Notes under the pieces: model-generated
Told to the model about the DNA's origin: nothing
Database searches by the model: none
Seen by the model: the letters and a program-made list of their open reading frames with translations, nothing else
Source of the DNA: Bradyrhizobium prioriisuperbiae
GTDB taxonomy: Bacteria > Pseudomonadota > Alphaproteobacteria > Rhizobiales > Xanthobacteraceae
DNA: 64,000 nt
Direction of reading: 5' to 3'
NCBI RefSeq assembly: GCF_032397745.1
Contig: NZ_CP135921.1
Location: 3,038,001 to 3,102,000 of the forward strand
Shown here: positions 54,000 through 63,585 of the stretch, piece after piece
Position numbering within the stretch: position 1 is the stretch's first letter
How the letters are laid out: every line of letters starts with the position of its first letter
Made by a program: the position numbers and the translations under genes

Positions 54000-54006
54000 C
54001 TTGGTC

Positions 54007-54972
54007 TTAACTGCCGGGTTCGACGAACGACTCCTTCAGGCTTGCGCCGTTGAGCAGCATGCTGGCGATGATGTCGTTCGATCCCGGATGATAGACTGAC
54101 GTGCGCACCCACATGCTCTCGGTGCGCTTGCTTTCGCTCACGGCCACGATCTCGCGCTCGATCTCATAGTCCTCGCCGACGAACAGCGGCCCGTTGATCA
54201 GGCGGATTTCCTGATCTGCGAACAGTCCGACCACCGGGCCACGCACCGGGAATGGATCTAGCTTGGCGGTGTAGTTCAGCAACACGCTGATCATTTCCAT
54301 CGGAATGATGGGACGCCCCCAAGGTGATGAGGATGGCGACGAGGTGCCCTCGCGCGGCGAATACCAGGATGAGCTTTGCGTGATCTTTGTCAGTTTCTGC
54401 GTCAGCGAGAACGGATAGAGCGCGCCCATGTTTTGATCGAGGTCCATCCGGACACGATGGCGCCTCGATCGCATGCCGACACGAATATCGCGCAGGATGA
54501 CCAGCGGGCCGGTCGGCGCAAGGCTGGTCAGCCGCCGGTCGAGCGCGGTCGGCGCGGTGTCGCCAGCGAGCGACAGGGTGCCGCGCAACACTTCGGTGCC
54601 GTCCTTCTTCTGCATCCAGATCTCGGTATGGCCGTTGCCCTGCGCCGGACGCGCCATGAAGGCTCGGACCTCCTCGCCCTCGAACACGGCATTGCGGTAA
54701 TGCGCCGAGATGCAGCCGCTCTCCAGGAAGCGCTCTCCCCAGGCCGAGACACCCAGCGGCACGAACTGGCTGAAATGGGTTGGCCCCTCGATGGTGCCGC
54801 CACGGAAGCCGAGCTTTTGCGCCGTGGCATCGTCGTGGATCGAGGCGTGGTTGTCATAGGACTGTTCCGCCAGCATCTGCAGCGGGGTGCACCAGGGTCC
54901 GGCGATGGCGTCGCCATCGATCGCGAGGGAAGTCGAAAAGCCGCCATGGGTCAGTTGTTCGGTGTTGGACAT
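54007..54972 (-). CDS. MaoC-like double hot-dog domain protein
   Basis: This 321-residue protein looks like two hot-dog units. The first has FRGGTIEGPTHFSQFVPLG and the second ends in GPLFVGEDYEIEREIVAVSESKRTESMWVRTSVYH. A hydratase motif like D-x-N-P-x-H is not evident, so hydratase activity is uncertain. It ends 7 bases before the BtuF-like gene start and may be cotranscribed with it. The function is unknown. Confidence 0.6.
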   Translation of the reverse strand: MSNTEQLTHGGFSTSLAIDGDAIAGPWCTPLQMLAEQSYDNHASIHDDATAQKLGFRGGTIEGPTHFSQFVPLGVSAWGERFLESGCISAHYRNAVFEGEEVRAFMARPAQGNGHTEIWMQKKDGTEVLRGTLSLAGDTAPTALDRRLTSLAPTGPLVILRDIRVGMRSRRHRVRMDLDQNMGALYPFSLTQKLTKITQSSSWYSPREGTSSPSSSPWGRPIIPMEMISVLLNYTAKLDPFPVRGPVVGLFADQEIRLINGPLFVGEDYEIEREIVAVSESKRTESMWVRTSVYHPGSNDIIASMLLNGASLKESFVEPGS

Positions 54973-55177
54973 GGTTTCTCCCCGTCGCGGCAGCGATTTT
55001 GTCCCGCATGTGACACCAGCGCACTTGAGGGGCTGGTTAAGTACATCATATTAAAGTGAAAAATCGAGACATGGGGGAGAAATTCGTCATGGGAATTGGG
55101 CTTGTTTGGTTCTAAAATAGGGCGCAAAGAAAGCCGAAAATGCCACCGCGCCTGCTGGTGGTCCTTGGGCCCCTGGG

Positions 55178-56377
55178 TTGTCGGCTTTGGGGACGCTGAA
55201 CGAGTTAATCGCCATCATGTTGCTGCTTGTCGCTGTCATCGGCTTTGCCGCGTGGATCTATCTGGTTGGATTTCGCGGCGGCTTCTGGATCAATTCCCGT
55301 TTCAACAACCTGCCGGTCCCGGCCGCGCGCTCGGAATGGCCGGAGGTCGTGGCTGTCATCCCGGCGCGTGACGAGGCTTCGAGTATCGGCAACTGCATCC
55401 GCTCGCTGTTGTCGCAGCCCTATGCCGGACGGTTCTCGATCATCCTGGTGGACGATCAGAGCAGCGACGGCACCGCGGAGTTGGCTGCCAAGGCTGCTGC
55501 CGAGATCGGCGCCGCTGATCGGCTGACCGTGATTTCGGGCCGGACCCCGCCGGCGGGATGGACCGGCAAGCTGTGGGCGCTGAAGCAGGGCCTCAGCCGT
55601 GTCGAGGAACGCGAAATCGAGCCGACCTATGTCCTGCTGACCGATGCCGATATCGTCTATTCCGGCGACGTGCTGCCGCGTCTGGTAACGCGAGCGGACG
55701 ACGGGAAGCTGGCCATGACATCGGTGATGGCGAAACTGCGATGCGAAAGCTTCGCCGAACAGTTTCTCATTCCGGCCTTTATCTTCTTTTTCCAGATGCT
55801 CTATCCGTTCTCGTGGGTGGCGCGGCCGGATCGGTCGACAGCCGCGGCCGCCGGCGGTTGCCTGCTGGCGCGCTGGGATGCGCTCTATGCCGCAGGGGGC
55901 ATCGATGCGATCCGCGGTGCCCTGATCGATGACTGCGCGATGGGCGGACTGCTCAAGAGTCGCGGGCCGGTCTGGCTCGGATTTTCCCAGGGCGTCAGCA
56001 GCGTCCGTGAATCGAAGACGTTTGATGATGTCGGTGGCATGATCACACGATCGGCCTACGCCCAGTTGCAGTATTCGCCGTTGAACCTGGCCGGCACGAT
56101 CCTCTCGATGGCCGTCGTTTATCTGGCTCCGGTGATCATTGCCCTGATCGGAGGGTATCCCGCGGACCTGTTTGCCTTGGGATCGTGGGCGCTGATGGCA
56201 ATCGCCTTCCAGCCCACCTTGCGGTATTATCGACGCTCGCCCCTCTGGGGCCTCATCCTCCCAGCCATTGCGTTTGCCTATCTGATGTACACGATCAACT
56301 CTGCCTATCAGTATTACAGGGGCCGAGGCGGTATGTGGAAGGGACGTGCCCAGGCCAACCTGTCCGGTTTCCGATGA
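55178..56377 (+). CDS. hpnB: HpnB, hopene-associated glycosyltransferase
   Basis: This 399-residue family 2 glycosyltransferase has an N-terminal membrane helix, then VVAVIPARDEASSIGNCIRSLL, VDDQSSDGTAEL, LLTDADIVYS (DxD-like) and C-terminal membrane segments. HpnB proteins are encoded with hopanoid genes and are thought to glycosylate hopanoids or act in that pathway. The start is uncertain: TTG 55178 matches the length of homologues in pattern, TTG 55187 or ATG 55217 are alternatives. It overlaps hpnC as ATGA. 54973-55177 shows no gene. Confidence 0.88.
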   Translation: MSALGTLNELIAIMLLLVAVIGFAAWIYLVGFRGGFWINSRFNNLPVPAARSEWPEVVAVIPARDEASSIGNCIRSLLSQPYAGRFSIILVDDQSSDGTAELAAKAAAEIGAADRLTVISGRTPPAGWTGKLWALKQGLSRVEEREIEPTYVLLTDADIVYSGDVLPRLVTRADDGKLAMTSVMAKLRCESFAEQFLIPAFIFFFQMLYPFSWVARPDRSTAAAAGGCLLARWDALYAAGGIDAIRGALIDDCAMGGLLKSRGPVWLGFSQGVSSVRESKTFDDVGGMITRSAYAQLQYSPLNLAGTILSMAVVYLAPVIIALIGGYPADLFALGSWALMAIAFQPTLRYYRRSPLWGLILPAIAFAYLMYTINSAYQYYRGRGGMWKGRAQANLSGFR

Positions 56378-57252
56378 CAACTGCTTCCGACCTCCGCTCC
56401 GGCAAGACCCATCGCGACGAGAATTTTCCTGTCGCGTCGTGGATCATTCATCCGCGGCATCGCGCGCTGATCCTGGCGTTTTACAACTTCGTGCGCACGG
56501 CGGACGACATCGCCGATCATGCGTCGCTCAAACCGCAACAGAAGCTCGATCTGCTGGACCGTCTGGAAGACGGCCTGTTCGGCCGCAACGAGGATCAGCC
56601 CGAAGCGGTGATTTTGCATCGCGCGCTGGCGGACCGTTCGCTGGCGCCGAAGCATGCGCAGGATTTGCTCAACGCCTTCCGCCTCGACGTCACCAAGCTG
56701 CGTTACGACAACTGGGACGAAGTCATCCATTATTGCTCGCTCTCGGCGATGCCGGTGGGCCGGTTCATGCTGGATGTGCATGGCGAAGACCGTGCCACCT
56801 GGGCGGCATCGGATGCGCTGTGCGCGGCGCTGCAGATCAACAATCACCTGCAGGATTGCGGCAAGGATTATCGCGATCTCGATCGGGTCTATGTGCCGCT
56901 CGATGCTCTGGCCGCGGCAGGCGCGAGCGTGGAGCAACTTGGGCAGGATCGTGCGCCGCCGGCCCTGCTGAATTGCCTGCAGAAGCTGGCGCAGCGCACC
57001 GAGACGCTCCTGCATGATGGCAAGTCGCTCGGCCCCAGCGTCAAGGATCTGCGTCTTGGCCTGGAGGTTTCGGTGATCCAGACCTACGCCGAAAAGATCG
57101 TCAAGCTGCTGCAGGTTCGCGATCCCCTGAGCGAGCGCGTTCATCTGTCGAAGCTGCAATTCGCTGGCTACAGCTTCACGGCGATCGCTGCCGGGTTGTT
57201 CCAGCGCGCGACCGGCACAACGGCTGTGTCCAGGACGGCGTCCGGCGCATGA
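56374..57252 (+). CDS. hpnC: HpnC, hydroxysqualene synthase
   Basis: This 292-residue prenyl-transferring enzyme of the squalene/phytoene synthase fold has the first Asp-rich region NFVRTADDIADH and the second NNHLQDCGKDYRD. In the HpnCDE route HpnC converts presqualene diphosphate to hydroxysqualene. ATG at 56374 overlaps the hpnB stop, and its stop overlaps hpnD, so the three are translationally coupled. Confidence 0.94.
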   Translation: MTTASDLRSGKTHRDENFPVASWIIHPRHRALILAFYNFVRTADDIADHASLKPQQKLDLLDRLEDGLFGRNEDQPEAVILHRALADRSLAPKHAQDLLNAFRLDVTKLRYDNWDEVIHYCSLSAMPVGRFMLDVHGEDRATWAASDALCAALQINNHLQDCGKDYRDLDRVYVPLDALAAAGASVEQLGQDRAPPALLNCLQKLAQRTETLLHDGKSLGPSVKDLRLGLEVSVIQTYAEKIVKLLQVRDPLSERVHLSKLQFAGYSFTAIAAGLFQRATGTTAVSRTASGA

Positions 57253-58082
57253 CCGATCAAGCCACTTCCACCACCGCCGCCGGCCAGGCGTCCGGCAGTT
57301 CGTTCTACGCTGCGATGCGGATTCTGCCGCCCGCGCAACGCGAGGCGATGTTCCAGATCTACAGCTTCTGCCGCCATGTCGACGACATCGCCGATTCCGA
57401 TGGTCCGCGCCCCGAGCGGCTCGAGGCCATGGCGCAATGGCGCCGCGACATCGACGCGCTTTATCAGGGCAATCCGCCGCCCTCGGTTGCGGCTTATGTC
57501 CCGGCGGTGAAGACCTTCGGCTTGAAGCGCGAGGACTTTCTTGCGGTGATCGACGGCATGGAGATGGATATTCCAGCCGATATTCGCGCGCCGGATGCCG
57601 CCACCCTGGATCTGTATTGCGACCGCGTCGCCAGTGCCGTCGGCCGGCTGTCGGTGAAGGTGTTCGGCATTCCCTCGCCCGACGGCGAGGCGCTGGCGCA
57701 TCATCTGGGACGCGCGCTGCAGCTGTCGAATATCCTGCGCGACATCGATGAGGATGCGTCCCTCGGCCGGCTTTATCTGCCGCGCGAAGCGCTGATCGCG
57801 GCGGGCATCACCTCCACGGATCCCGTGGAAGTGGCCGCGCATCCGGCCGTGCCGAAGGTGTGCGTGCCGCTGATCGCACAGGCGCAGGCGCATTATGAGA
57901 AAGCCGATGCCATCATGGCGCGGTATCCCCGGCGCATCGTCAAGGCGCCGCGCATCATGTCGGAATACTACCACGCAATTCTCGATCGGCTGATCGCGCG
58001 TGGTTTCGCGCCGCCGCGCGAGCCGGTGAAGCTCAGCAAGGCGGCCAAACTCCTCATTCTCGCCAAATATGCCTTTATCTGA
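57249..58082 (+). CDS. hpnD: HpnD, presqualene diphosphate synthase
   Basis: This 277-residue squalene/phytoene synthase family enzyme has SFCRHVDDIADSDGP and QLSNILRDIDEDASLGRLYLP. It condenses two farnesyl diphosphates into presqualene diphosphate for HpnC. It overlaps hpnC by four bases and is 35 bases before hpnE. Confidence 0.94.
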   Translation: MTDQATSTTAAGQASGSSFYAAMRILPPAQREAMFQIYSFCRHVDDIADSDGPRPERLEAMAQWRRDIDALYQGNPPPSVAAYVPAVKTFGLKREDFLAVIDGMEMDIPADIRAPDAATLDLYCDRVASAVGRLSVKVFGIPSPDGEALAHHLGRALQLSNILRDIDEDASLGRLYLPREALIAAGITSTDPVEVAAHPAVPKVCVPLIAQAQAHYEKADAIMARYPRRIVKAPRIMSEYYHAILDRLIARGFAPPREPVKLSKAAKLLILAKYAFI

Positions 58083-58117
58083 AGCGAGCGCCACATTCGA
58101 AGGTTCATAATTATCTG

Positions 58118-59365
58118 ATGACAAAGACGGTTCATATTATCGGCGCCGGGATTTCCGGCCTTTCCGCCGGTGTGCGGCTCGCCAACGCGGGTTACACCGT
58201 GCATGTGCACGAGGCGACGCAACTGCTCGGCGGCCGTTGCCGGTCCTATTTCGACGGCGCGACGGGATTGACCATCGACAACGGCAATCACCTTCTGCTG
58301 TCGGCCAATCATCATGTGCTGACATATGCACGGACCATCGGCTCGGAAAAGGGGCTGGCCGGGCCGGACAAGGCGGAATTCTTCTTCGTCGACTTCAAGG
58401 CCGACAAGACATGGTGGCTGCGGCTGAACGACGGCCGCGTGCCGTTCTGGGTGTTCGACAAGTCGAGCCGCGTGCCCGATACCAGCATCGGCGATTATGT
58501 CGCGCTGGCGCCGCTGACCTGGGTCGGCGAGGACAAGCTGGTCGGCGATGTCATTCCCTGCAAGGGGCCGCTGTACGATCGTCTGGTGCAGCCGCTGCTG
58601 CTGGCCGCCCTCAATATCGATCCGCCGAAAGGCTCGGCAAAACTCGCCAGCGCCATCGTGAAGGAGACGCTGCTGGTCGGCGGCAAGGCGTGTCGCCCCC
58701 TGGTGGCGCGCGATGGCCTGAGTTCCGTGCTGATCGACCCGGCGGTTGAGTTCATCCGGGCCCGTGGCGGCAGCGTCACTATCGGTCACGAGCTGCGTGA
58801 GCTCGTCCGATCGGGGGACAAGGTCGAGAGCCTGAAATTCGTCGACGATGCGGTGACGCTCGGCCCGCAGGATGCGGTGGTGCTTGCGGTTCCCGCCCGC
58901 CCGGCGGCGGCGCTGCTGCCCGGCCTGAGCGCTCCGACCAAATTCCGCGCCATCGTCAATGCGCATTTCCGCTATGACTCTCCCGCGCACCTGCCGCCCT
59001 TCATGGGCATTGTCGGAGGCCTGGTGGAATGGCTGTTCGCCTTCCCCCAGCGGCTGTCGGTGACCATCAGCGACGGCGACCGTCTCATCGATACGCCGCG
59101 CGAGCAGCTCGCGCAGGCGATCTGGGCCGATGTCTGCCGGGCGGCGGATATTACCGCCGAGATGCCGGCCTGGCAGATCGTCAGGGAGCGCCGGGCCACG
59201 TTCGAGGCCACGCCGGAGCAGAATGCGCTCCGGCCAGGTTCCACCACAGCCTGGACAAACCTGTTCCTTGCGGGCGACTGGACTGATACAGGAGTGCCGG
59301 CAACGATCGAAGGGTCGGTGCGGTCCGGGGACCGCGCCGCCGATCATGTGCTTCGGATGTCGTGA
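58118..59365 (+). CDS. hpnE: HpnE, hydroxysqualene dehydroxylase
   Basis: This 415-residue FAD amine-oxidase-type flavoprotein has VHIIGAGISGLSAGVRLANAGYTVHVHEA at the N-terminus and FLAGDWTDTGVPATIEGSVRSG near the C-terminus. It reduces hydroxysqualene to squalene in the HpnCDE route. The start has no strong ribosome site, consistent with coupling to hpnD. Confidence 0.94.
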   Translation: MTKTVHIIGAGISGLSAGVRLANAGYTVHVHEATQLLGGRCRSYFDGATGLTIDNGNHLLLSANHHVLTYARTIGSEKGLAGPDKAEFFFVDFKADKTWWLRLNDGRVPFWVFDKSSRVPDTSIGDYVALAPLTWVGEDKLVGDVIPCKGPLYDRLVQPLLLAALNIDPPKGSAKLASAIVKETLLVGGKACRPLVARDGLSSVLIDPAVEFIRARGGSVTIGHELRELVRSGDKVESLKFVDDAVTLGPQDAVVLAVPARPAAALLPGLSAPTKFRAIVNAHFRYDSPAHLPPFMGIVGGLVEWLFAFPQRLSVTISDGDRLIDTPREQLAQAIWADVCRAADITAEMPAWQIVRERRATFEATPEQNALRPGSTTAWTNLFLAGDWTDTGVPATIEGSVRSGDRAADHVLRMS

Positions 59366-59474
59366 CATCCGCTCTGGATGGTCCTTTGTCGGCCGTCCGC
59401 TCATATGATGATTTGACAGATGTAAAACCGGCGGATCGCGTTCAATTCGCATCGGGCCGGTCTTGGAGACAGTA

Positions 59475-61478
59475 TTGAGCATCATGAACGTCGAACCGCG
59501 TACCAGGGAATTTGATGCCGGAGCCTCGGCGTCCGCAGGCCCGGACAAGGCCGCGCTGGAGGCCGGCATCGTCGCGGCCCGCGACGCGCTGCTGCAGCAT
59601 CGCAAGAGCGACGGGCACTGGGTGTTCGAACTGGAAGCCGACGCCACCATCCCGGCGGAATATGTTCTGCTGCGTCACTATCTCGACGAGCCGGTCTTGA
59701 GCGAGCTTGAGGCGAAGATCGCGGTCTATCTGCGCCGCATCCAGTGCGACCATGACGGCTGGGCGCTGTTTCACGGCGGCGATTTCGACATGAGCGCCAG
59801 CGTGAAGGCCTACTTCGCGCTGAAGATGATCGGCGATTCCGTCGACGCGCCGCACATGGTGCGCGCCCGCAAGGCCATCCTGGCCCGCGGCGGCGCATCC
59901 CGCAGCAATGTGTTCACCCGCATCCTGCTGGCGCTGTATGGCGTGCTGTCGTGGCGCGCGGTGCCGGTGATGCCGATCGAGATCATGCTACTGCCGCGCT
60001 GGTTTCCGTTTCATCTGACCAAGATTTCATACTGGGCGCGCACCGTGATCGTGCCGCTGCTGGTCTTGATGCTGAAGAAGCCGCAGGCGAAGAATCGGCT
60101 TGGAATCTCGATCGAGGAACTGTTCGTCGAAAAGGATCTGCAGGCGATCGGCACGCTGCCGAAGGCGCCGCATCAGAAGACTTCATGGTTCGTCTTCTTT
60201 ACCGTCGTCGACAAGGGGCTGCGGCTGGTCGATCCGCTGTTTCCAAAGGGCACGCGCGACAAGGCGGTCGCCAAGGCCGTTGCATTCACCACCGAACGGC
60301 TGAATGGCGAAGATGGTCTGGGCGCAATTTATCCGGCGATGGCCAACAGCGTGATGATGTACGCAGTGCTGGGCTATCCGGCGGAGCATCCGTCGCGCGC
60401 GATCGCCCGCAAGTCGATCGAGAAGCTGTTGGTGATCAAGGACGACGAGGCCTATTGCCAGCCCTGCGTGTCGCCGATCTGGGACACCGCGCTCGCCGCA
60501 CATGCCGTGATCGAAGCCGGCGGCGAGGCTGCCCACGCCGCCGCCAAGCAGGCGCTGGATTGGCTGAAGCCGATGCAGGTGCTCGATGTCGAGGGCGACT
60601 GGATCGAGAAGCGTCCCGGCGTGCGTCCCGGCGGCTGGGCATTCCAGTACGCCAATCCGCATTATCCCGATCTCGACGACACCGCGGTCGTGGTGATGGC
60701 GATGGATCGCGCGCGTGCTCTCGGCAGCGGCAACAGCTATGACGAGTCGATCGCGCGTGGCCGCGAGTGGCTGCTCGGCCTGCAAAGCCGCGACGGCGGC
60801 TGGGCGGCGTTCGATGCCGACAATCTCGAATATTATCTCAACAACATTCCGTTCGCCGATCACGGCGCGCTGCTCGATCCGCCGACCGATGACGTGACCG
60901 CGCGCTGCGTCTCGATGCTCGCCCAACTCGGCGAGACCCAGGCGAACAGCCCGGCGATGAAGGCCGGTGTCGATTATCTGCGCCGCACCCAGATGGCGGA
61001 CGGCTCATGGTTCGGCCGCTGGGGCGTCAACTACATCTATGGAACCTGGTCGGTGCTGTGCGCGCTGAATGCGGCCGGTGTCGATCACAACGATCCCATG
61101 CTTCGCAAGGCGGTCGAGTGGCTGGTCAAGATCCAGAACAGTGACGGCGGCTGGGGCGAAGACGGCAACAGCTACAAGCTTGATTACCGCGGCTACGAGC
61201 GCGCCGACTCCACGGTCTCGCAGACCTCGTGGGCGACGCTGGCGCTGATGGCCGCAGGCGAGGTGGATCATCTGGCCACCCAGCGCGGAATGCGCTATCT
61301 GCTGCAAACACAGGCAGAGAACGGCCTATGGGATGAGCAGGCCTACACGGGCGGCGGGTTCCCGCGGGTGTTCTATCTGCGATATCACGGCTATTCCAAG
61401 TTCTTCCCGCTCTGGGCGCTGGCGCGGTATCGGAATTTGCGCGATAGTAATAGCCGTCTCGTAGGGGTTGGGATGTGA
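59475..61478 (+). CDS. shc: squalene-hopene cyclase
   Basis: This 667-residue enzyme cyclises squalene to hopene and hopanol. The protonation motif DLDDTA is at residues 399-404 in HYPDLDDTAVVVMAMDRA, and several QW-type repeats (QSRDGGWAAFD, QMADGSWFGRWG, QNSDGGWGED) stabilise the barrels. It is a monotopic inner-membrane protein. TTG at 59475 has GGAG six bases upstream; ATG at 59484 and TTG at 59463 are alternatives. Also called hpnF. Confidence 0.95.
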   Translation: MSIMNVEPRTREFDAGASASAGPDKAALEAGIVAARDALLQHRKSDGHWVFELEADATIPAEYVLLRHYLDEPVLSELEAKIAVYLRRIQCDHDGWALFHGGDFDMSASVKAYFALKMIGDSVDAPHMVRARKAILARGGASRSNVFTRILLALYGVLSWRAVPVMPIEIMLLPRWFPFHLTKISYWARTVIVPLLVLMLKKPQAKNRLGISIEELFVEKDLQAIGTLPKAPHQKTSWFVFFTVVDKGLRLVDPLFPKGTRDKAVAKAVAFTTERLNGEDGLGAIYPAMANSVMMYAVLGYPAEHPSRAIARKSIEKLLVIKDDEAYCQPCVSPIWDTALAAHAVIEAGGEAAHAAAKQALDWLKPMQVLDVEGDWIEKRPGVRPGGWAFQYANPHYPDLDDTAVVVMAMDRARALGSGNSYDESIARGREWLLGLQSRDGGWAAFDADNLEYYLNNIPFADHGALLDPPTDDVTARCVSMLAQLGETQANSPAMKAGVDYLRRTQMADGSWFGRWGVNYIYGTWSVLCALNAAGVDHNDPMLRKAVEWLVKIQNSDGGWGEDGNSYKLDYRGYERADSTVSQTSWATLALMAAGEVDHLATQRGMRYLLQTQAENGLWDEQAYTGGGFPRVFYLRYHGYSKFFPLWALARYRNLRDSNSRLVGVGM

Positions 61479-62203
61479 TTCTTGGGGCGGGCGGCGACGC
61501 CAATCATGACGGTCTTCCCGTATTGATCGTGACTGGTCTCCGACAGGAGGCGCAGATCGCGGCTGGCCCCGGCATGACGGTGGTCTGTAGCTCCAGCAAT
61601 CCGCGTCAGCTTCGGGAACTGATGACCACGTTCGATCCCTTGAGCGTGCGTGGCATCGTCTCGTTCGGCGTTGCCGGCGGTCTCGATCCCGCACTGGAGT
61701 CCGGCGACGTCGTGGTGGCCAGCGAAATCGTCACTCGTGACAGACGCTGGCAGGCGGTCTCGCCGATGAGCGACAATCTGGTGGCGCTTCCGGGTCCCGG
61801 ACGGCGCAGGATCGTCTCTGGCATTCTTGCAGGCTCCGAAGACGTGGTTCTGGGACAGGCAAGCAAGGCGAAGCTGCGCGCCGAAACCGGCGCCGCGGCC
61901 GTCGACATGGAAAGCCACATCGCAGCCGCTTATGCCGAAGAGAACGGCCTGCCGTTCGCGGCCGTGCGCGTGATCAGCGATCCTGCCTCGCGCGCGCTGC
62001 CGCGGCTTGCGATGGATGCGCTGAAGCCTGACGGCAAGGTCGATATCTGGAAGGTGATGCGAGGGATAGCCGTCAATCCGACCGCCATTCCCGCGCTTGT
62101 ATCGGCCGGACGCGATTTCAATCGCGCGCTGCGCTCCCTGAGCGGTTGCCGCAGCCTTCTGCTTGGCGAGAGCGCCGGCAGTCTCGTCGGCGCAGATATC
62201 TGA
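61475..62203 (+). CDS. hpnG: HpnG, hopanoid-associated nucleoside phosphorylase
   Basis: This 242-residue protein of the MTA/SAH nucleosidase (PNP_UDP) fold has LIVTGLRQEAQIAAG, VRGIVSFGVAGGLDPALESGDVVVAS and TGAAAVDMESHIAAAYAEE. It releases adenine from adenosylhopane to give ribosylhopane. The GTG start overlaps the shc stop as GTGA. It is the last gene of the plus-strand operon, followed by a repeat and a terminator. Confidence 0.93.
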   Translation: MILGAGGDANHDGLPVLIVTGLRQEAQIAAGPGMTVVCSSSNPRQLRELMTTFDPLSVRGIVSFGVAGGLDPALESGDVVVASEIVTRDRRWQAVSPMSDNLVALPGPGRRRIVSGILAGSEDVVLGQASKAKLRAETGAAAVDMESHIAAAYAEENGLPFAAVRVISDPASRALPRLAMDALKPDGKVDIWKVMRGIAVNPTAIPALVSAGRDFNRALRSLSGCRSLLLGESAGSLVGADI

Positions 62204-62261
62204 TTTTTTCTGCGTTCGTCTGACGGCGATGTGCGTCTCGCGCGTCGCCATGCTGCCGTTA

Positions 62262-62314
62262 GGGCGTTTTCCAGCGAATGCCGGTTCGCGCTCAGAAAAC
62301 GCGCCAACACAAAA
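62262..62314. repeat. dispersed GCGTTTTC...GAAAACGC repeat
   Basis: GGCGTTTTCCAGCGAATGCCGGTTCGCG ... CAGAAAACGCGCCAACACAAAAT matches the outline of the element at 19540-19622 without its internal hairpin. It lies between hpnG and the terminator. Confidence 0.7.
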
Positions 62315-62316
62315 TC

Positions 62317-62353
62317 AAAAGCCCCGTCCCGATTTTATCGGAACGGGGCTTTT
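62317..62353. terminator. bidirectional intrinsic terminator between hpnG and hpnH
   Basis: AAAAGCCCCGT and ACGGGGCTTTT pair in an 11-bp stem with a nested CCGAT/ATCGG stem. A and T runs on both sides make it a Rho-independent terminator for either direction, fitting the convergent hpnG and hpnH. Confidence 0.85.
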
Positions 62354-62407
62354 GCTTGTGACTAGTCCCTGTGAGGCGGGCGCGATCTCAATCGCGCCCT
62401 GCGCTTC

Positions 62408-63562
62408 TTAAGCGGCTGTCGGAGCCTTCTTCTTGGCGAGGGCGCCGGCAGCTTCGTCGGCGCGGATCTCTGACAGCTTCTTCTGCACCTGCTCGGCGAA
62501 GATGTACTGTGCCGGGCGCTGCTTCGACATGTCGATTTCCGGCGCCATCGGGCCGGAGGTGCGAATGCCGCGCAGAGCCACCCACAGCGCCTTGAACGGA
62601 TTGGCCACTGCCGCGTTCGCCGCCGTCGGTTCATAACCGCAATGCGCCATGCAGTCGGCGCACTTCTCGTACTTGCCGGTGCCGTAGGTGTCCCAGTCGG
62701 TGGTGTCCATCAGCTCCTTGAAGGTCTTGGTGTAGCCTTCACCGAGCAGATAGCAGGGCTTCTGCCATCCGAAGATGTTGCGCGCGGGCATGCCCCACGG
62801 TTCGCAATGGAAGTTCTGGTTGCCGGCAAGGAAGTCCAGGAACAGGCCGGAGTGCATGAAGTTCCACTTCTTGCCCTTGCCGAGCTCGAACACCTTGCGG
62901 AACAGCTCCTTGGTTTTCTTGCGGTTGAGGAAGTGCTCCTGGTCCGGGGCGCGCTCATAGGCGTAGCCCGGTGACATCGAGACGGCGACGCCGAGCTCCT
63001 TGGTGAAGTCCAGGTACTTGGCGATCTCCTCGGCCGAATGACCGTCGAAGATGGTGGCGTTGACGTTGACGGTGAAGCCGCGGGCTTTCGCCGCCTTGAT
63101 CGCGGAGACGGCGCGATCGAACACGCCCTTCTGCGACACCGCCTTGTCGTGATGATCCTTCAGGCCATCGAGATGGACCGAAAAGAACAGGTAGGGCGAG
63201 GGCGTGAACAGGTCGAGCTTCTTTTCCAGCAGCAGGGCGTTGGTGCAAAGCGACACAAACTTCTTGCGCTCGACTAGGCCGCGCACGATCTCGCCGATTT
63301 CCTTGTGGATCAGCGGCTCGCCGCCTGGGATCGCCACCATCGGCGCGCCGCATTCCTCGGCCGCGTCCCAGCATTCCTGCGCGGTCATGCGGCGGTTGAG
63401 GATGGCATCGGGATAATCGATCTTGCCGCAGCCGACGCAAGCAAGATTGCAGCGGAACAGCGGCTCGAGCATCAGAACCAGCGGATAACGTTTACGCCCG
63501 AGAAGCTTCTGCTTCACGAGGTACGAACCGATCTTGATCTCTTTGAAAAACGGAATAGCCAT
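62408..63562 (-). CDS. hpnH: HpnH, adenosylhopane synthase (radical SAM)
   Basis: This 384-residue radical SAM enzyme joins a 5'-deoxyadenosyl radical to diploptene to form adenosylhopane. The cluster ligands are in CNLACVGC; GGEPLIH follows. The C-terminal C-x-x-C segment EKCADCMAHCGYEP and a Lys/Ala-rich tail are as in other HpnH. ATG at 63562 starts MAIPFFKEIKIGSYL, the usual N-terminus; a TTG at 63589 is less likely. It is 23 bases after ispH on the same strand. Confidence 0.94.
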   Translation of the reverse strand: MAIPFFKEIKIGSYLVKQKLLGRKRYPLVLMLEPLFRCNLACVGCGKIDYPDAILNRRMTAQECWDAAEECGAPMVAIPGGEPLIHKEIGEIVRGLVERKKFVSLCTNALLLEKKLDLFTPSPYLFFSVHLDGLKDHHDKAVSQKGVFDRAVSAIKAAKARGFTVNVNATIFDGHSAEEIAKYLDFTKELGVAVSMSPGYAYERAPDQEHFLNRKKTKELFRKVFELGKGKKWNFMHSGLFLDFLAGNQNFHCEPWGMPARNIFGWQKPCYLLGEGYTKTFKELMDTTDWDTYGTGKYEKCADCMAHCGYEPTAANAAVANPFKALWVALRGIRTSGPMAPEIDMSKQRPAQYIFAEQVQKKLSEIRADEAAGALAKKKAPTAA

Positions 63563-63585
63563 GATGGACGACAGACTTTCTGGAT

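Noticed and set aside
53216..54972. Possible cobalamin riboswitch for the BtuF-like gene
   Set aside because: The upstream region is the coding sequence of the preceding gene; no cobalamin-box-like sequence was recognised.
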